From: Pseudomonas putida
GTDB lineage: Bacteria; Pseudomonadota; Gammaproteobacteria; Pseudomonadales; Pseudomonadaceae
DNA: 64,000 nt
Assembly (NCBI RefSeq): GCF_025905425.1
Contig: NZ_CP109603.1
Coordinates: 4,914,501 to 4,978,500, forward strand
Direction: 5' to 3'
The notes under the pieces are model-generated. The model ran no database searches. It was not told the DNA's origin and saw nothing but the letters and a program-made list of their open reading frames with translations. Shown piece by piece: positions 9,049-18,090 of the stretch. The stretch's first letter is position 1. Each line of letters opens with the position of its first letter. Made by a program: the position numbers and the translations under genes.

Positions 9049-9450
9049 ATGAAATCATTGGCATGGCTGGTACTGCTGGCCGTCGTGTCGGGCGCCCAGG
9101 CCGGCGAGGAAGAAAGCACCCCGTGCGACAACGTCGAGACCGACCAGCAGACTTACGCGTGCGCGGCGTTCAACAAGCAGACCGCCGAGCGTGAGCTGAA
9201 ATCGGCTTACGATGACTTGATGCAGCGTATTCGCGACCAGTATGCCGACGAAACCGACCAGGCCACGGCCTTGGTTGGGCGCATGGAGGCAGCCGAGAAG
9301 GTGTGGACGCAGCTGCGCGATGCCGACTGCAAGGTCGAGACCTATGCCGAAAAGCCCGGCAGCAAGGCGTTCGAGGCGGCGTGGGATACCTGCGTGGCAC
9401 AGCGCAGTGATGACCGCTCGGAATACCTGCAGTCCATCGGCCAGCAGTAA
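9049..9450 (+). CDS. LprI/DUF1311-family secreted protein
   Basis: A 133-residue protein with a signal peptide (MKSLAWLVLLAVVSGAQAG) and a DUF1311/LprI (lysozyme-inhibitor-like) domain: paired cysteines CDNVETDQQTYAC and CKVETYAEK...CVAQRS, and helices WTQLRDADC. The start at 9049 is chosen because a strong GGAGGAGAAAAGG motif precedes it and it begins the signal peptide; an upstream in-frame codon adds five residues made from the ribosome binding site. Divergent from the dgc operon. Likely periplasmic; precise partner unknown. Confidence 0.85.
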   Translation: MKSLAWLVLLAVVSGAQAGEEESTPCDNVETDQQTYACAAFNKQTAERELKSAYDDLMQRIRDQYADETDQATALVGRMEAAEKVWTQLRDADCKVETYAEKPGSKAFEAAWDTCVAQRSDDRSEYLQSIGQQ

Positions 9451-9458
9451 ACCTGTAC

Positions 9459-9603
9459 TGGCCTCTTCGCGGGACAAGCCCGCTCCCACACAGATCGCGC
9501 GGGCTTTCAAAGTTTGAGCAAGGCAGTTGCGCCCACAGGTGCTACGCATGCCTTGGGACCACACCTATCTGTGGGAGCGGGCTTGTCCCGCGAAGAGGCC
9601 AGC
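9459..9603. repeat. REP pair (inverted)
   Basis: TCGCGGGACAAGCCCGCTCCCAC near 9465 and its inverse GTGGGAGCGGGCTTGTCCCG near 9571 lie between the convergent LprI-type gene and cdhR. The 3' end of cdhR abuts the second copy. Confidence 0.85.
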
Positions 9604-9614
9604 ACTGAGAAACA

Positions 9615-10559
9615 TCAAACCGCCCGGGCCAACCGATCCTCCCGCGGGCAACGCTGGTACCGCGCCCGGTAACAGCGGGTAAAGTACGACGCTGACTCGA
9701 ACCCACAAGCAACCCCCACCTCCAGCACACTCATGTCGGTTTGGCGCAACAACTGCCGCGCCTTGTCCAACCGCAACCGCAGGTAAAAGCCGCTGGGCGT
9801 GTCGTCCAGGTGCAGGCGAAACAGCCGCTCCAACTGCCGCCGCGTCACTTGCACCGCATCGGCCAGCACCTGGGTATTGAGCGGCTGCTCGGTATTGCGC
9901 TCCATCTCGCCGATCACTTTCACCAGCTTCTTGTTGCTGATGCCATAGCGGCTGGCGATCTGCATGCGCTGGTGATCCTGTCGCGGGCGGATACGCCCGA
10001 GCACGAACTGCTCCGACACCTGCACCGCCAGCTCACTGCCGTGGGCTTGCGCAATCAGGTCGAGCATCAGATCAATCGAGGCGGTGCCGCCCGCGCAGGT
10101 GATACGCCGCCGATCGATTTCGAACAGCTCCTGGGTCGCCTGCAAGCCTGGGTAGTTTTCCTTGAACGCCTCCAGCGCTTCCCAGTGCACGGTAGCGCGG
10201 TGGCCGTCGAGCAAGCCGGCCTCGGCCAGCACCACCGCACCGGTATCGATGCCACCGAGTATCACCCCGTCATGATCCAGACGGCGCAACGCCTGCTGCA
10301 GTGGCGGCCCATAACAGGCCAACGGCTCGAAACCGGCGACGATCAGCAAAATACCGCTCGCCTCGCCCGCGCCCAACGCCGCATCGGCGTTTACCGACAT
10401 CCCATTGCTGGCCTGCACCGCGCCGCCATCCAGGCTCAGCACCTGCCAGCAGTACGACGGGCCTTTGAACCGGTTGGCCACGCGCAGTGGCTCCAGCGCA
10501 CTGATAAAGCCCATGGCCGAGAAGCCTGGCAACAACAGGAAATGAATGATCTGCGGCAT
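9615..10559 (-). CDS. cdhR: Carnitine catabolism regulator CdhR (GlxA/AraC family)
   Basis: A 314-residue transcription factor with an N-terminal DJ-1/PfpI-like domain (IHFLLLPGFSAMGFISALEPLRVAN) and a C-terminal AraC HTH pair (QVTRRQLERLFRLHLDDTPSGFYLRLRLDKARQLL in part; VACGFESASYFTRCYRARY). The start at 10559 is chosen because it begins the conserved domain; the longer frame runs through the promoter region. It is divergent from caiX-cdhCAB, the arrangement known for CdhR, the carnitine-responsive activator in P. aeruginosa. A candidate operator lies just upstream. Confidence 0.88.
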   Translation of the reverse strand: MPQIIHFLLLPGFSAMGFISALEPLRVANRFKGPSYCWQVLSLDGGAVQASNGMSVNADAALGAGEASGILLIVAGFEPLACYGPPLQQALRRLDHDGVILGGIDTGAVVLAEAGLLDGHRATVHWEALEAFKENYPGLQATQELFEIDRRRITCAGGTASIDLMLDLIAQAHGSELAVQVSEQFVLGRIRPRQDHQRMQIASRYGISNKKLVKVIGEMERNTEQPLNTQVLADAVQVTRRQLERLFRLHLDDTPSGFYLRLRLDKARQLLRQTDMSVLEVGVACGFESASYFTRCYRARYQRCPREDRLARAV

Positions 10560-10580
10560 TGCTGTGCTCCACAGTGAAGG

Positions 10581-10616
10581 TGGTCGCCTGGGTGCAAGTG
10601 TTGGTCGCCAGGGTGC
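10581..10616. promoter_or_regulatory. Candidate CdhR operator: two direct repeats 21 bp apart
   Basis: TGGTCGCCTGGGTGC (10581-10595) is repeated as TGGTCGCCAGGGTGC (10602-10616), one mismatch, exactly 21 bp (two helical turns) apart in the cdhR-caiX intergenic region. Direct repeats at this spacing are typical of AraC-family binding sites. Assignment to CdhR is inference from position. Confidence 0.65.
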
Positions 10617-10706
10617 GATTTTCCACCCTGCCAGCAGCGTAGCGTGTTCACACGGTCCAGAGAGACCGAACCCCATAACAATATGCACTGCCGATGGAGA
10701 GCCACC

Positions 10707-11651
10707 ATGCACAGCTTGATCCGCCGCAGCCTGTTGACCCTTGCCGTGAGCAGCATCGCCTCTACCCCGCTTCTAGCCGCCGAGCCCGCCGCCTGCCAGA
10801 ACGTGCGCCTGGGCGTGGTCAACTGGACCGACGTCATTGCCACCAGCGCCATGGCCCAAGTGTTGCTCGACGGCCTGGGTTACCAGACCAAGCAGACCAG
10901 CGCTTCGCAGCAGATCATCTTTGCCGGCATCCGCGACAAGCGCCTGGACATGTTCCTGGGTTACTGGAACCCGATCATGACCCAGACCATCACCCCATTC
11001 ATCGACGCCAAGCAGGTGAAGGTGCTCGACAAGCCCAGCCTGGAAGACGCCCGCGCCACCCTGGCAGTGCCCACGTACCTGGCTGACAAGGGCCTGAAGA
11101 CCTTTGCAGATATCCACAAGTTCGAAAAAGAGCTGGGCGGGAAAATTTACGGCATCGAACCTGGCTCGGGGGCCAATACCCAAATCAAGGCGATGATCGC
11201 CAAGAACCAGTTCGGCCTGGGCAAGTTCCAGCTGGTCGAGTCCAGCGAGGCCGGCATGCTCGCTGCGGTCGACCGTGCCGTGCGGCGCAAGGAAGCGGTG
11301 GTGTTCTTCGGCTGGGCGCCGCACCCGATGAACGTGAACATCGACATGGCCTACCTGGGTGACAGCCAGGATGCCCTCGGCCCTGACGAGGGCCGTGCGA
11401 CGGTGTGGACGGTGACTGCGCCGGACTACGCCGAACGCTGCCCCAACGCCCACCGCCTGCTGGCCAACCTGAAGTTCAGCGCCGAGGACGAGAGTCGCAT
11501 GATGCAGCCGCTGCTCGACCACAAGGATGCGCTGGAATCGGCCCGCCAGTGGCTCAAGGACCACCCCGAGGACAAGGCCCGCTGGCTTGAAGGGGTGACT
11601 ACCTTCGATGGCAAGCCTGCCGCAGACAACCTCAAGCTCACCGCCAACTGA
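10707..11651 (+). CDS. caiX: Carnitine-binding periplasmic protein CaiX
   Basis: A 314-residue substrate-binding protein with a signal peptide ([17 protein letters not shown]) and the OpuAC fold: [50 protein letters not shown]. The aromatic residues in FLGYWNP and WAPHPMN are typical of the quaternary-ammonium binding cage. The start at 10707 begins the signal peptide after GGAGAGCC. It is first in caiX-cdhC-cdhA-cdhB; no permease or ATPase follows, so it likely docks on the CbcWV core encoded at 19123-21143, as described for P. aeruginosa CaiX. Confidence 0.9.
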   Translation: MHSLIRRSLLTLAVSSIASTPLLAAEPAACQNVRLGVVNWTDVIATSAMAQVLLDGLGYQTKQTSASQQIIFAGIRDKRLDMFLGYWNPIMTQTITPFIDAKQVKVLDKPSLEDARATLAVPTYLADKGLKTFADIHKFEKELGGKIYGIEPGSGANTQIKAMIAKNQFGLGKFQLVESSEAGMLAAVDRAVRRKEAVVFFGWAPHPMNVNIDMAYLGDSQDALGPDEGRATVWTVTAPDYAERCPNAHRLLANLKFSAEDESRMMQPLLDHKDALESARQWLKDHPEDKARWLEGVTTFDGKPAADNLKLTAN

Positions 11652-11656
11652 TCCGG

Positions 11657-11750
11657 CTTTTTCGCGGGGCAAGCCCGCTCCCACAGGTACAGCGCAAAGC
11701 TCAGGGTCACCTTGATCCTGTGGGAGCGGGCTTGCCCGCGAATAGGCCAG
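11657..11750. repeat. REP pair (inverted)
   Basis: TCGCGGGGCAAGCCCGCTCCC near 11665 and GTGGGAGCGGGCTTGCCCGCG near 11720 separate caiX from cdhC within the carnitine operon, a place where REP hairpins often stabilise the upstream binding-protein message. Confidence 0.85.
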
Positions 11751-11773
11751 CACAGACACCACAAGGAACCGCC

Positions 11774-12658
11774 ATGAACCACGACGTCATCATCACCTGC
11801 GCCCTCACCGGCGCCGGCGACACCGCCTCGAAAAGCCACCTGGTCCCGGTCACCCCCAAACAGATCGCCGAAGCCGCCGTCGAAGCCGCCAAAGCCGGCG
11901 CCACCGTGGTCCACTGCCACGTCCGCGACCCGCAAACCGGCCGCTTCAGCCGCGACGTGAACCTGTACCGCGAAGTCATGGAACGCATCCGCGAAACCGA
12001 CGTGGACATCATCGTCAACCTTACCGCCGGCATGGGCGGCGACCTGGAGATCGGCCCAGGCGAGACCCCCATGGAATTTGGCCCCGGCACCGACCTGATC
12101 GGCCCGCTGGAGCGCCTGGCCCATGTCGAAGCCCTGCTGCCAGAAATTTGCACCCTCGACTGCGGCACGCTCAACTTCGGCGACGGCAACTCGATCTACG
12201 TCTCTACCCCGGCTCAACTACGCGCCGGCGCCAAGCGCATCACCGAGCTGGGCGTTAAAGCCGAACTGGAAATCTTCGACACCGGCCACCTGTGGTTCGC
12301 CAAGCAGATGATCAAGGAAGGCCTGCTCGACGACCCGCTGTTCCAACTGTGCCTGGGCATCCCGTGGGGCGCACCGGCCGACACCACCACCATGAAAGCC
12401 ATGGTCGACAACTTACCCGCCAACGTCACCTGGGCCGGCTTCGGCATCGGTCGCATGCAGATGCCCATGGCAGCCCAGGCGGTCCTGCTCGGCGGCAACG
12501 TACGCGTGGGCCTGGAAGACAACCTGTACCTGGACCGTGGTGTGCTGGCCAGCAATGGCCAACTGGTCGAGCGCGCGGTGGAGATCATCTCGCGCCTCGG
12601 CGCCCGCGTACTGACCCCGGCCGAGGGCCGGGAAAAAATGAACCTCAAGCGCCGCTGA
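11774..12658 (+). CDS. cdhC: Dehydrocarnitine cleavage enzyme CdhC (BKACE/DUF849 family)
   Basis: A 294-residue beta-keto acid cleavage enzyme. [11 protein letters not shown] carries the HxH zinc ligands; later [10 protein letters not shown] and [20 protein letters not shown] are family landmarks. Known reaction of this branch: 3-dehydrocarnitine plus acetyl-CoA gives acetoacetate and betainyl-CoA. The start at 11774 is preferred because the upstream extension would translate REP DNA; AAGGAA precedes the ATG. It precedes cdhA by 18 bp and acts on the product of CdhA. Confidence 0.92.
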   Translation: MNHDVIITCALTGAGDTASKSHLVPVTPKQIAEAAVEAAKAGATVVHCHVRDPQTGRFSRDVNLYREVMERIRETDVDIIVNLTAGMGGDLEIGPGETPMEFGPGTDLIGPLERLAHVEALLPEICTLDCGTLNFGDGNSIYVSTPAQLRAGAKRITELGVKAELEIFDTGHLWFAKQMIKEGLLDDPLFQLCLGIPWGAPADTTTMKAMVDNLPANVTWAGFGIGRMQMPMAAQAVLLGGNVRVGLEDNLYLDRGVLASNGQLVERAVEIISRLGARVLTPAEGREKMNLKRR

Positions 12659-12676
12659 TCCTTTCAGGAGACCAAC

Positions 12677-13642
12677 ATGACCTTCATTACCGAGATCAAG
12701 ACATTCGCCGCCCTGGGTAGCGGCGTGATCGGCAGCGGCTGGGTCGCCCGTGCCCTCGCCCACGGCCTGGATGTAGTCGCCTGGGACCCGGCGCCCGGCG
12801 CCGAGCAGGCCCTGCGCAAACGTATCGCCAACGCCTGGCCGGCACTTGAAAAGCAAGGCCTGGCACCCGGCGCATCACAAGAGCGCCTGAAGTTCGTGAC
12901 CACCATCGAAGCCTGCGTGCGCGATGCCGACTTCATCCAGGAAAGCGCGCCAGAGCGGCTGGACCTCAAGCTCGACCTGCACGCAAAAATCAGCGCTGCA
13001 GCCAAGCCCGACGCCATCATCGGCAGCAGCACTTCAGGGCTGCTGCCCAGCGAGTTCTACGAATCGTCCACCCACCCGGAGCGCTGCGTGGTGGGCCACC
13101 CGTTCAACCCGGTGTACCTGCTGCCGCTGGTAGAGATCGTGGGTGGCAACCGGACTTCGCCTGAAGCGGTCGAAGCCGCAAAAACCATCTACACAGCACT
13201 CGGCATGCGCCCGCTGCATGTGCGCAAAGAGGTCCCCGGCTTCATCGCCGACCGCCTGCTCGAAGCGCTGTGGCGCGAGGCCCTGCACCTGGTCAACGAC
13301 GGCGTGGCGACCACCGGCGAGATCGACGATGCCATCCGCTTTGGCGCCGGCCTGCGCTGGTCGTTCATGGGCACCTTCCTCACCTACACCCTGGCCGGTG
13401 GCGATGCTGGCATGCGCCACTTCATGGCCCAGTTCGGCCCGGCCCTGCAACTGCCATGGACGTACCTGCCTGCGCCGCATCTGACCGACAAACTGATCGA
13501 CGATGTGGTGAACGGCACCTCGGAGCAACTGGGCGAACGCAGCATCGCCGCGCTGGAGCGCTATCGTGATGACACCCTGCTGGCCGTACTGGAAGCGGTG
13601 AAGACCAGCAAAGCCAACCACGGCATGGCCTTTGGCGATTGA
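12677..13642 (+). CDS. cdhA: L-carnitine dehydrogenase CdhA
   Basis: A 321-residue NAD-dependent 3-hydroxyacyl-type dehydrogenase: the Rossmann motif [10 protein letters not shown] at the N-terminus, [12 protein letters not shown], and the catalytic region [17 protein letters not shown], then the C-terminal helical domain ([21 protein letters not shown]). It oxidises L-carnitine to 3-dehydrocarnitine. AGGAGA lies 7 nt before the ATG. It is between cdhC and cdhB in an operon with short gaps, which supports carnitine over 3-hydroxybutyrate as substrate. Confidence 0.92.
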   Translation: MTFITEIKTFAALGSGVIGSGWVARALAHGLDVVAWDPAPGAEQALRKRIANAWPALEKQGLAPGASQERLKFVTTIEACVRDADFIQESAPERLDLKLDLHAKISAAAKPDAIIGSSTSGLLPSEFYESSTHPERCVVGHPFNPVYLLPLVEIVGGNRTSPEAVEAAKTIYTALGMRPLHVRKEVPGFIADRLLEALWREALHLVNDGVATTGEIDDAIRFGAGLRWSFMGTFLTYTLAGGDAGMRHFMAQFGPALQLPWTYLPAPHLTDKLIDDVVNGTSEQLGERSIAALERYRDDTLLAVLEAVKTSKANHGMAFGD

Positions 13643-13652
13643 GGAGACTGCA

Positions 13653-14126
13653 ATGCCCGCACTGATCACCTACCGCACCCCAGTCCAGGAAGACTGGGTG
13701 GACTACAACGGGCATCTGCGCGATGCCTATTACCTGCTGATTTTCAGTTATGCCACGGATGCGCTAATGGAGCGCATCGGCCTGGATGCCGTCAGCCGTG
13801 GGCAGAGCGGCAACTCGCTGTTCACCCTGGAGGCGCACATCAACTACCTGCATGAAGTGAAGCTGGGCACCGAGGTGTGGGTACAGACGCAAATCCTCAA
13901 CTTTGACAGCAAACGCCTGCAGGTGTACCACAGCCTGCACCGGGCAGGGCTCGACGAGGCGCTAGCGGCCAGTGAGCAGATGCTGCTGCATGTGGACCTG
14001 GCGGGGCCGAAGTCGGCGGTGTTCAGCAACCATAGCGTGGCGTTGCTAGAAGAGCTGGTCGCTCAACAGCTTCAATTACAAGCGCCCAGTTATGTTGGAC
14101 GTGTGATTGGTCTGCCAAAAAAATAA
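13653..14126 (+). CDS. cdhB: Betainyl-CoA thioesterase CdhB (hotdog fold)
   Basis: A 157-residue 4HBT/hotdog thioesterase: EDWVDYNGHLRDAYYLLIFS with the active-site Asp/Asn region, and GNSLFTLEAHINYLHEVKLG. The start at 13653 follows GAGGAGAC by 6 nt and comes just after the cdhA stop. In the carnitine pathway it releases glycine betaine from betainyl-CoA made by CdhC, linking to the glycine betaine degradation genes at the left of the window. Confidence 0.88.
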   Translation: MPALITYRTPVQEDWVDYNGHLRDAYYLLIFSYATDALMERIGLDAVSRGQSGNSLFTLEAHINYLHEVKLGTEVWVQTQILNFDSKRLQVYHSLHRAGLDEALAASEQMLLHVDLAGPKSAVFSNHSVALLEELVAQQLQLQAPSYVGRVIGLPKK

Positions 14127-14152
14127 CCCCGGAAAGCCGTGAGCATCCGGGG
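14117..14152 (-). terminator. Hairpin with T-run on the minus strand after cdhB
   Basis: CCCCGGA (14127-14133) pairs with TCCGGGG (14146-14152). On the minus strand the stem is followed by a run of T (14117-14123 as A on plus), so it should stop leftward transcripts; on the plus strand the hairpin lacks a T-run but could still protect the cdhB 3' end. Confidence 0.6.
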
Positions 14153-14380
14153 CCAAGAGCGAGCAACATCCACTGTGCACGAACGAGGGTGACCAAACCC
14201 TCCGTTGCGGTAGATGGCTTGAGTGTGCGCACTTCAGCGCAGGGTGATTTAGCCGTAAACGACCTGTTCTTAGCCAATGCAGCCATGGCGCCATTCTGTT
14301 GTTGCGGGCCTGTCGCCGGCGACACAGAATCGGTCGTAAATCACAGCAGCACTCTCTTAGCGATAAAAGGGACAACAGCC

Positions 14381-14638
14381 ATGATGCATGCGGATTTGAT
14401 TGACCAAGACGACCTGGCAGGCCACCTGCGCGCGCGGGGGTTCGAGATACCCGCCGGGGCCAGTGCCGAGCAGGCCTGCGAAGCGGTGGTGCGCGGGCTG
14501 ACCGAGCCCAATGCGCGGGCGCTGAAGGGGATGGTGGAGCAGATGTATACCGGCAGCGCGACGATCCTGCCGGCAGTGCGCCAGGCGATCGAGAAACAGC
14601 TTTTGCCTGCGCTGGCGCAGTTCAGCAAGCGAGCCTGA
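14381..14638 (+). CDS. Small conserved hypothetical protein after the carnitine genes
   Basis: An 85-residue acidic protein starting at a double ATG (14381, 14384) after AAAAGGGA. The sequence (MMHADLIDQDDLAGHLRARGFEIP; MVEQMYTGSATILPAVRQAIEKQLLP) suggests a small helical protein; no domain is recognised. A longer in-frame version starting at 14189 is unlikely because its extra 64 residues have poor coding character and lack a ribosome site. Position between cdhB and convergent gbdR does not by itself imply a carnitine function. Confidence 0.6.
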   Translation: MMHADLIDQDDLAGHLRARGFEIPAGASAEQACEAVVRGLTEPNARALKGMVEQMYTGSATILPAVRQAIEKQLLPALAQFSKRA

Positions 14639-14654
14639 TCGGTTTTCCCTCTAC

Positions 14655-14752
14655 CGGCCTCTTCGCGGGGCAAGCCCGCTCCCACAGGTTATCCGCTGGA
14701 CATGAGCCAGCGGTGATCCTGTGGGAGCGGGCTTGCCCCGCGAAGGGGCCGG
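14655..14752. repeat. REP pair (inverted)
   Basis: TCGCGGGGCAAGCCCGCTCCC near 14661 and GTGGGAGCGGGCTTGCCCCG near 14721 lie between the small hypothetical gene and the 3' end of gbdR. Confidence 0.85.
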
Positions 14753-14759
14753 CTCGGTA

Positions 14760-15866
14760 TCAGAGCCTTACGCTGGCAAAGGTCGACTCGTTACGCGCCT
14801 GGCTCAGTGCCGCCATCGGCCCGCTGTGCGGCGACAGGGTCATGGCTTGCGGAATCGGCATCATCGCCACCTGCTGGGCAGTGTTGGAGCCCACGCGCTC
14901 GTCACGCGGCGGAATGCCAAAGTACTCGCGGTAGCACTTGGAGAAGTGCGGGGTAGAGACGAAACCACACACCGACGCCACTTCGATGATCGACATCGGC
15001 GTCTGCTTCAGCAGCTGCCGCGCCCGGATCAGGCGCAGCTTGAGGTAATAGCGCGACGGCGAGCAGTGCAGGTACTTCTGGAACAACCGCTCGAGCTGCC
15101 GGCGCGACACGGCTACATACACCGCCAGTTCGTCGAGGTCGATCGGCTCTTCCAGGTTGGCCTCCATCAGCGCGACGATTTCCTGCAGCTTCGGCTGGTT
15201 GGTGCCGAGCATGTGCTTGAGCGGCACGCGCTGGTGATCCTGCTCGTTGCGAATACGCTCGTAGACAAACATCTCGGAAATCGCCGCCGACAGCTCACGG
15301 CCGTGGTCGCGGCTGATCAGGTGCAGCATCATGTCCAGCGGCGCGGTGCCACCGGAGCTGGTGAAGCGGTTGCGGTCGAGGGTGAACAGGCGGGTGCTCA
15401 TGTTCACCCGCGGGTAAGCCTCTTGCATGGCGGCCAGGCATTCCCAGTGCACGCTGCAATCGAATCCATCGAGCAGCCCGGCACAGGCCAGCGCCCAACT
15501 GCCGGTACACACGGCGCCCAGGCGGCGCGACTGGCGGGCCTGCGCCTGCAGCCAGGTCACGTGTTCACGGGTAACGGTGCGCTGAATGCCGACGCCACCG
15601 CAGACAATCACCGTGTCGATTGGCGGGGCGCTGTGCATCGCCGCGTCCGGGGTGATCTGCAGACCATCGCTGGCCCAAACCTGGCCGCCATCAACGGTCA
15701 GGGTGTGCCAACGGTACAGCTCGCGGCCAGAAAGCTGGTTGGCCATGCGCAGCGGCTCGACGGCCGATGCCAGGGAAATCAGGGTGAAGTTGTCCAGTAG
15801 AAGAAACCCGATGGACTGGGGGGCTGTGCGGTTCTGGGTTGGATTCCCGGAGGTGTACGACGTCAT
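14760..15866 (-). CDS. gbdR: Glycine betaine/dimethylglycine-responsive activator GbdR
   Basis: A 368-residue GlxA/AraC-family regulator: N-terminal DJ-1-like domain (GFLLLDNFTLISLASAVEPLR; GAVCTGSWALACAGLLDG, with the usual Cys) and C-terminal AraC HTH motifs (VAVSRRQLERLFQKYL; VASVCGFVSTPHFSKCYREYFG). It is larger than CdhR because of extra N- and C-terminal tails. GbdR is known to activate choline/betaine import, gbcAB, dgcAB-etf and sdaB genes, all represented or adjacent here. The gene lies alone on the minus strand with a 390-bp upstream region. Confidence 0.92.
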   Translation of the reverse strand: MTSYTSGNPTQNRTAPQSIGFLLLDNFTLISLASAVEPLRMANQLSGRELYRWHTLTVDGGQVWASDGLQITPDAAMHSAPPIDTVIVCGGVGIQRTVTREHVTWLQAQARQSRRLGAVCTGSWALACAGLLDGFDCSVHWECLAAMQEAYPRVNMSTRLFTLDRNRFTSSGGTAPLDMMLHLISRDHGRELSAAISEMFVYERIRNEQDHQRVPLKHMLGTNQPKLQEIVALMEANLEEPIDLDELAVYVAVSRRQLERLFQKYLHCSPSRYYLKLRLIRARQLLKQTPMSIIEVASVCGFVSTPHFSKCYREYFGIPPRDERVGSNTAQQVAMMPIPQAMTLSPHSGPMAALSQARNESTFASVRL

Positions 15867-16207
15867 CGCGATTTCTCCTCACACAAATGCAGGGTGTGCC
15901 TCAGGCGGACACTGATTTTTTGTTATGGCCCCTTTTTCGTAGGTAGGGGCTTGTTGCCAATCTCAACGCAAACGCCGTGCCTGAAATTGAACGGCTATCC
16001 GAAAAAACCTGAAAACGACGCCTTTGTTCGGCAAATCAGGACCTTCGGAGCGAGCTGGCTGGTCTTCTAGAACCGCCGTGCTAGGCGTGCTACGTGTAAC
16101 TGGTGAGCACTTTGGTGACACGTGCCTTGTGGGTTGCCCAGAAACGACACTCTTAAGTGTCACCGACAATACCCACACTCATCACGACATCTGACGGCCG
16201 GTCATAC
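15867..16207. promoter_or_regulatory. gbdR upstream region with an inverted repeat
   Basis: No gene is supported. It contains the separated inverted repeat GGTGACAC (16114-16121) / GTGTCACC (16157-16164) and the small palindrome GACACT-CTTA-AGTGTC (16146-16161). It should hold the gbdR promoter. Confidence 0.4.
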
Positions 16208-16210
16208 ACA

Positions 16211-16231
16211 AACGCCCCATAACGGGGCGTT
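16211..16231 (-). terminator. Terminator of the serine dehydratase gene
   Basis: AACGCCCC (16211-16218) and GGGGCGTT (16224-16231) form an 8-bp stem with a 5-nt loop 30 bp past the sdaA stop; on the minus strand it continues into a short T-rich stretch. Confidence 0.75.
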
Positions 16232-16260
16232 GTGATGAGAATGCGTGCGCGATTAGCGCA

Positions 16261-17637
16261 TCAGCATTCGATAGCACTGACCGCCAGGCCGCCGCGCGAA
16301 GTCTCTTTGTACTTGTCGTGCATGTCGGCGCCGGTATCGCGCATGGTGCGGATTACCTGGTCGAGGGAGATGAAGTGTTCGCCGTCGCCGCGCAGGGCCA
16401 TCTGCACCGCGTTGATCGCCTTGACCGCGGCAATCGCGTTGCGCTCGATGCACGGCACCTGGACCAGGCCACCGACCGGGTCGCAGGTCAGGCCAAGGTT
16501 GTGTTCCAAGGCGATTTCGGCGGCGTTTTCCAGTTGTGGCGGTGTGGCCCCCAACACTTGCGCAAGGCCAGCCGCCGCCATGGCGCAGGCCGAACCGACC
16601 TCGCCCTGGCAGCCGACTTCGGCACCGGAAATCGAAGCGTTCTTCTTGCACAAGATGCCGACCGCTGCCGCCGCGAGGAAGAAGTCGGTCACGTTCGACT
16701 CGTCCACCACATCACTGAAGCGCATGTAGTAATGCAGCACCGCCGGGATGATGCCCGCAGCGCCGTTGGTGGGCGCGGTGACCATGCGCCCGCCGGCGGC
16801 GTTTTCTTCGTTGACCGCCAGGGCGAACAGGTTGACCCACTCCATGGCGCTCATGGTCGAGCCGATCACGTTGGGCTTGCCGATCTCCTGCAAGCTGCGG
16901 TGCAACTTGGCGGCGCGGCGCCGGACGTTGAGGCCACCGGGCAGCGTGCCTTCGTATTTAAGGCCATTGGTGACGCACTCCTGCATGGCTTGCCAGAGCT
17001 TCTGCAGGCCGGCGTGGATCTCTTCCTCGCTGCGCCAGACCTTCTCGTTGGCCATCATCAATTGCGACACGCTGAGGTCGTTTTGCTTACACAGTTGCAG
17101 CAGCTCAGCGGCACTGTTGAAGTCGTAGGGCAGCACGGTCTGGTCGGCGTCCAGCACACCGCTGGCGGCCTGCGCGGCATCGACCACAAAACCGCCGCCC
17201 ACCGAGTAGTAGGTGTCGCGGTGCAGCTCGCCCTGCGCGCCTTCGGCGATCAGGGTCATGGCGTTGGGGTGGTACGGCAGGTTCTCGTCCAGCAGCAGCA
17301 TGTCGCGGGCCCAGACGAACTCGATGGGCAACCGCCCATCCAGCAACAGCGTGTTGGTTTCGCGCAGGTCTGCGATGCGGGGGACGATCTGGGTCGGGTC
17401 GATGGCGTCAGGCCAATCGCCCATCAGGCCCATGATGGTGGCGTTGTCGGTACCGTGGCCGATGCCGGTGGCCGAGAGCGAACCATACAGCCGCACCTCG
17501 ATCCGTTTTACCTGCTCCAGCTCGCCGCGCTCACGCAGCCCCTGGACGAACAGAGCGCCAGCCCGCATGGGGCCGACGGTGTGGGAGCTGGAAGGCCCGA
17601 CACCGATCTTGAACAGGTCGAACACGCTGATGGCCAT
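16261..17637 (-). CDS. sdaA: L-serine ammonia-lyase (iron-sulfur type)
   Basis: A 458-residue single-chain L-serine dehydratase: [19 protein letters not shown] at the N-terminus (beta domain) and, in the alpha domain, [35 protein letters not shown] and [17 protein letters not shown]; the cysteines bind the [4Fe-4S] cluster. It converts L-serine to pyruvate and ammonia. The start at 17637 gives the normal family length; the longer frame to 18078 adds about 147 unrelated residues. The location between gbdR and cbcX fits the last step of glycine betaine-derived carbon use. Confidence 0.93.
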   Translation of the reverse strand: MAISVFDLFKIGVGPSSSHTVGPMRAGALFVQGLRERGELEQVKRIEVRLYGSLSATGIGHGTDNATIMGLMGDWPDAIDPTQIVPRIADLRETNTLLLDGRLPIEFVWARDMLLLDENLPYHPNAMTLIAEGAQGELHRDTYYSVGGGFVVDAAQAASGVLDADQTVLPYDFNSAAELLQLCKQNDLSVSQLMMANEKVWRSEEEIHAGLQKLWQAMQECVTNGLKYEGTLPGGLNVRRRAAKLHRSLQEIGKPNVIGSTMSAMEWVNLFALAVNEENAAGGRMVTAPTNGAAGIIPAVLHYYMRFSDVVDESNVTDFFLAAAAVGILCKKNASISGAEVGCQGEVGSACAMAAAGLAQVLGATPPQLENAAEIALEHNLGLTCDPVGGLVQVPCIERNAIAAVKAINAVQMALRGDGEHFISLDQVIRTMRDTGADMHDKYKETSRGGLAVSAIEC

Positions 17638-18090
17638 TGTCGAATCACCTCTTGCTGGGCTTGTCTCTGCGCGCCATGCGCAGGGCGGGGCAACTGCTAG
17701 GCTGAAGCTGCGAGCCGCCATGAATGCACGCATCATCGGGCTTTTGCCTACCCCTTCGCCGTCTGCAACCGACGTACTTTTGTTCAACTGCGCCGCGCTG
17801 TTTTTACCTGAGGAACAGCCAGCCATACGCCGCTTTCCAGCGGTCTGGTGACGCAAAAACGCGGCCGAGGGGGTGGAAAAACCCATATGCGACATCGCCC
17901 GTACTGGATACGACCCGTTCCGTACTGGATACGACCCCACCAGTAGGCGATTGCCCGGCGCTGGAGGATTATCAAAAGCGACTCGTATAGCACGGCCACG
18001 CAACCTGCCCTCTGCAGGCCTGGTCGACCGGACCTTCAGAAAGCCCGGCGACCCACGCGAACCCGAAGACAAAATCACAGGAGTCCATCC
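17638..18090. promoter_or_regulatory. sdaA-cbcX divergent promoter region
   Basis: A 450-bp region between divergent genes with no supported coding sequence. It holds a perfect direct repeat (described separately at 17900-17937) and should carry promoters for both genes. Confidence 0.5.
17900..17937. promoter_or_regulatory. Candidate AraC-type operator: perfect 17-bp direct repeats 21 bp apart
   Basis: CGTACTGGATACGACCC occurs at 17900-17916 and again at 17921-17937, identical over 17 bp and exactly 21 bp apart, 150 bp upstream of cbcX. The geometry matches an AraC-family activator site; GbdR, encoded 2 kb away and known to control cbcXWV, is the obvious candidate. Confidence 0.65.

Noticed and set aside
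17638..18078. N-terminal extension of the serine dehydratase
   Set aside because: The conserved family start is at 17637 and the extension covers the divergent promoter.
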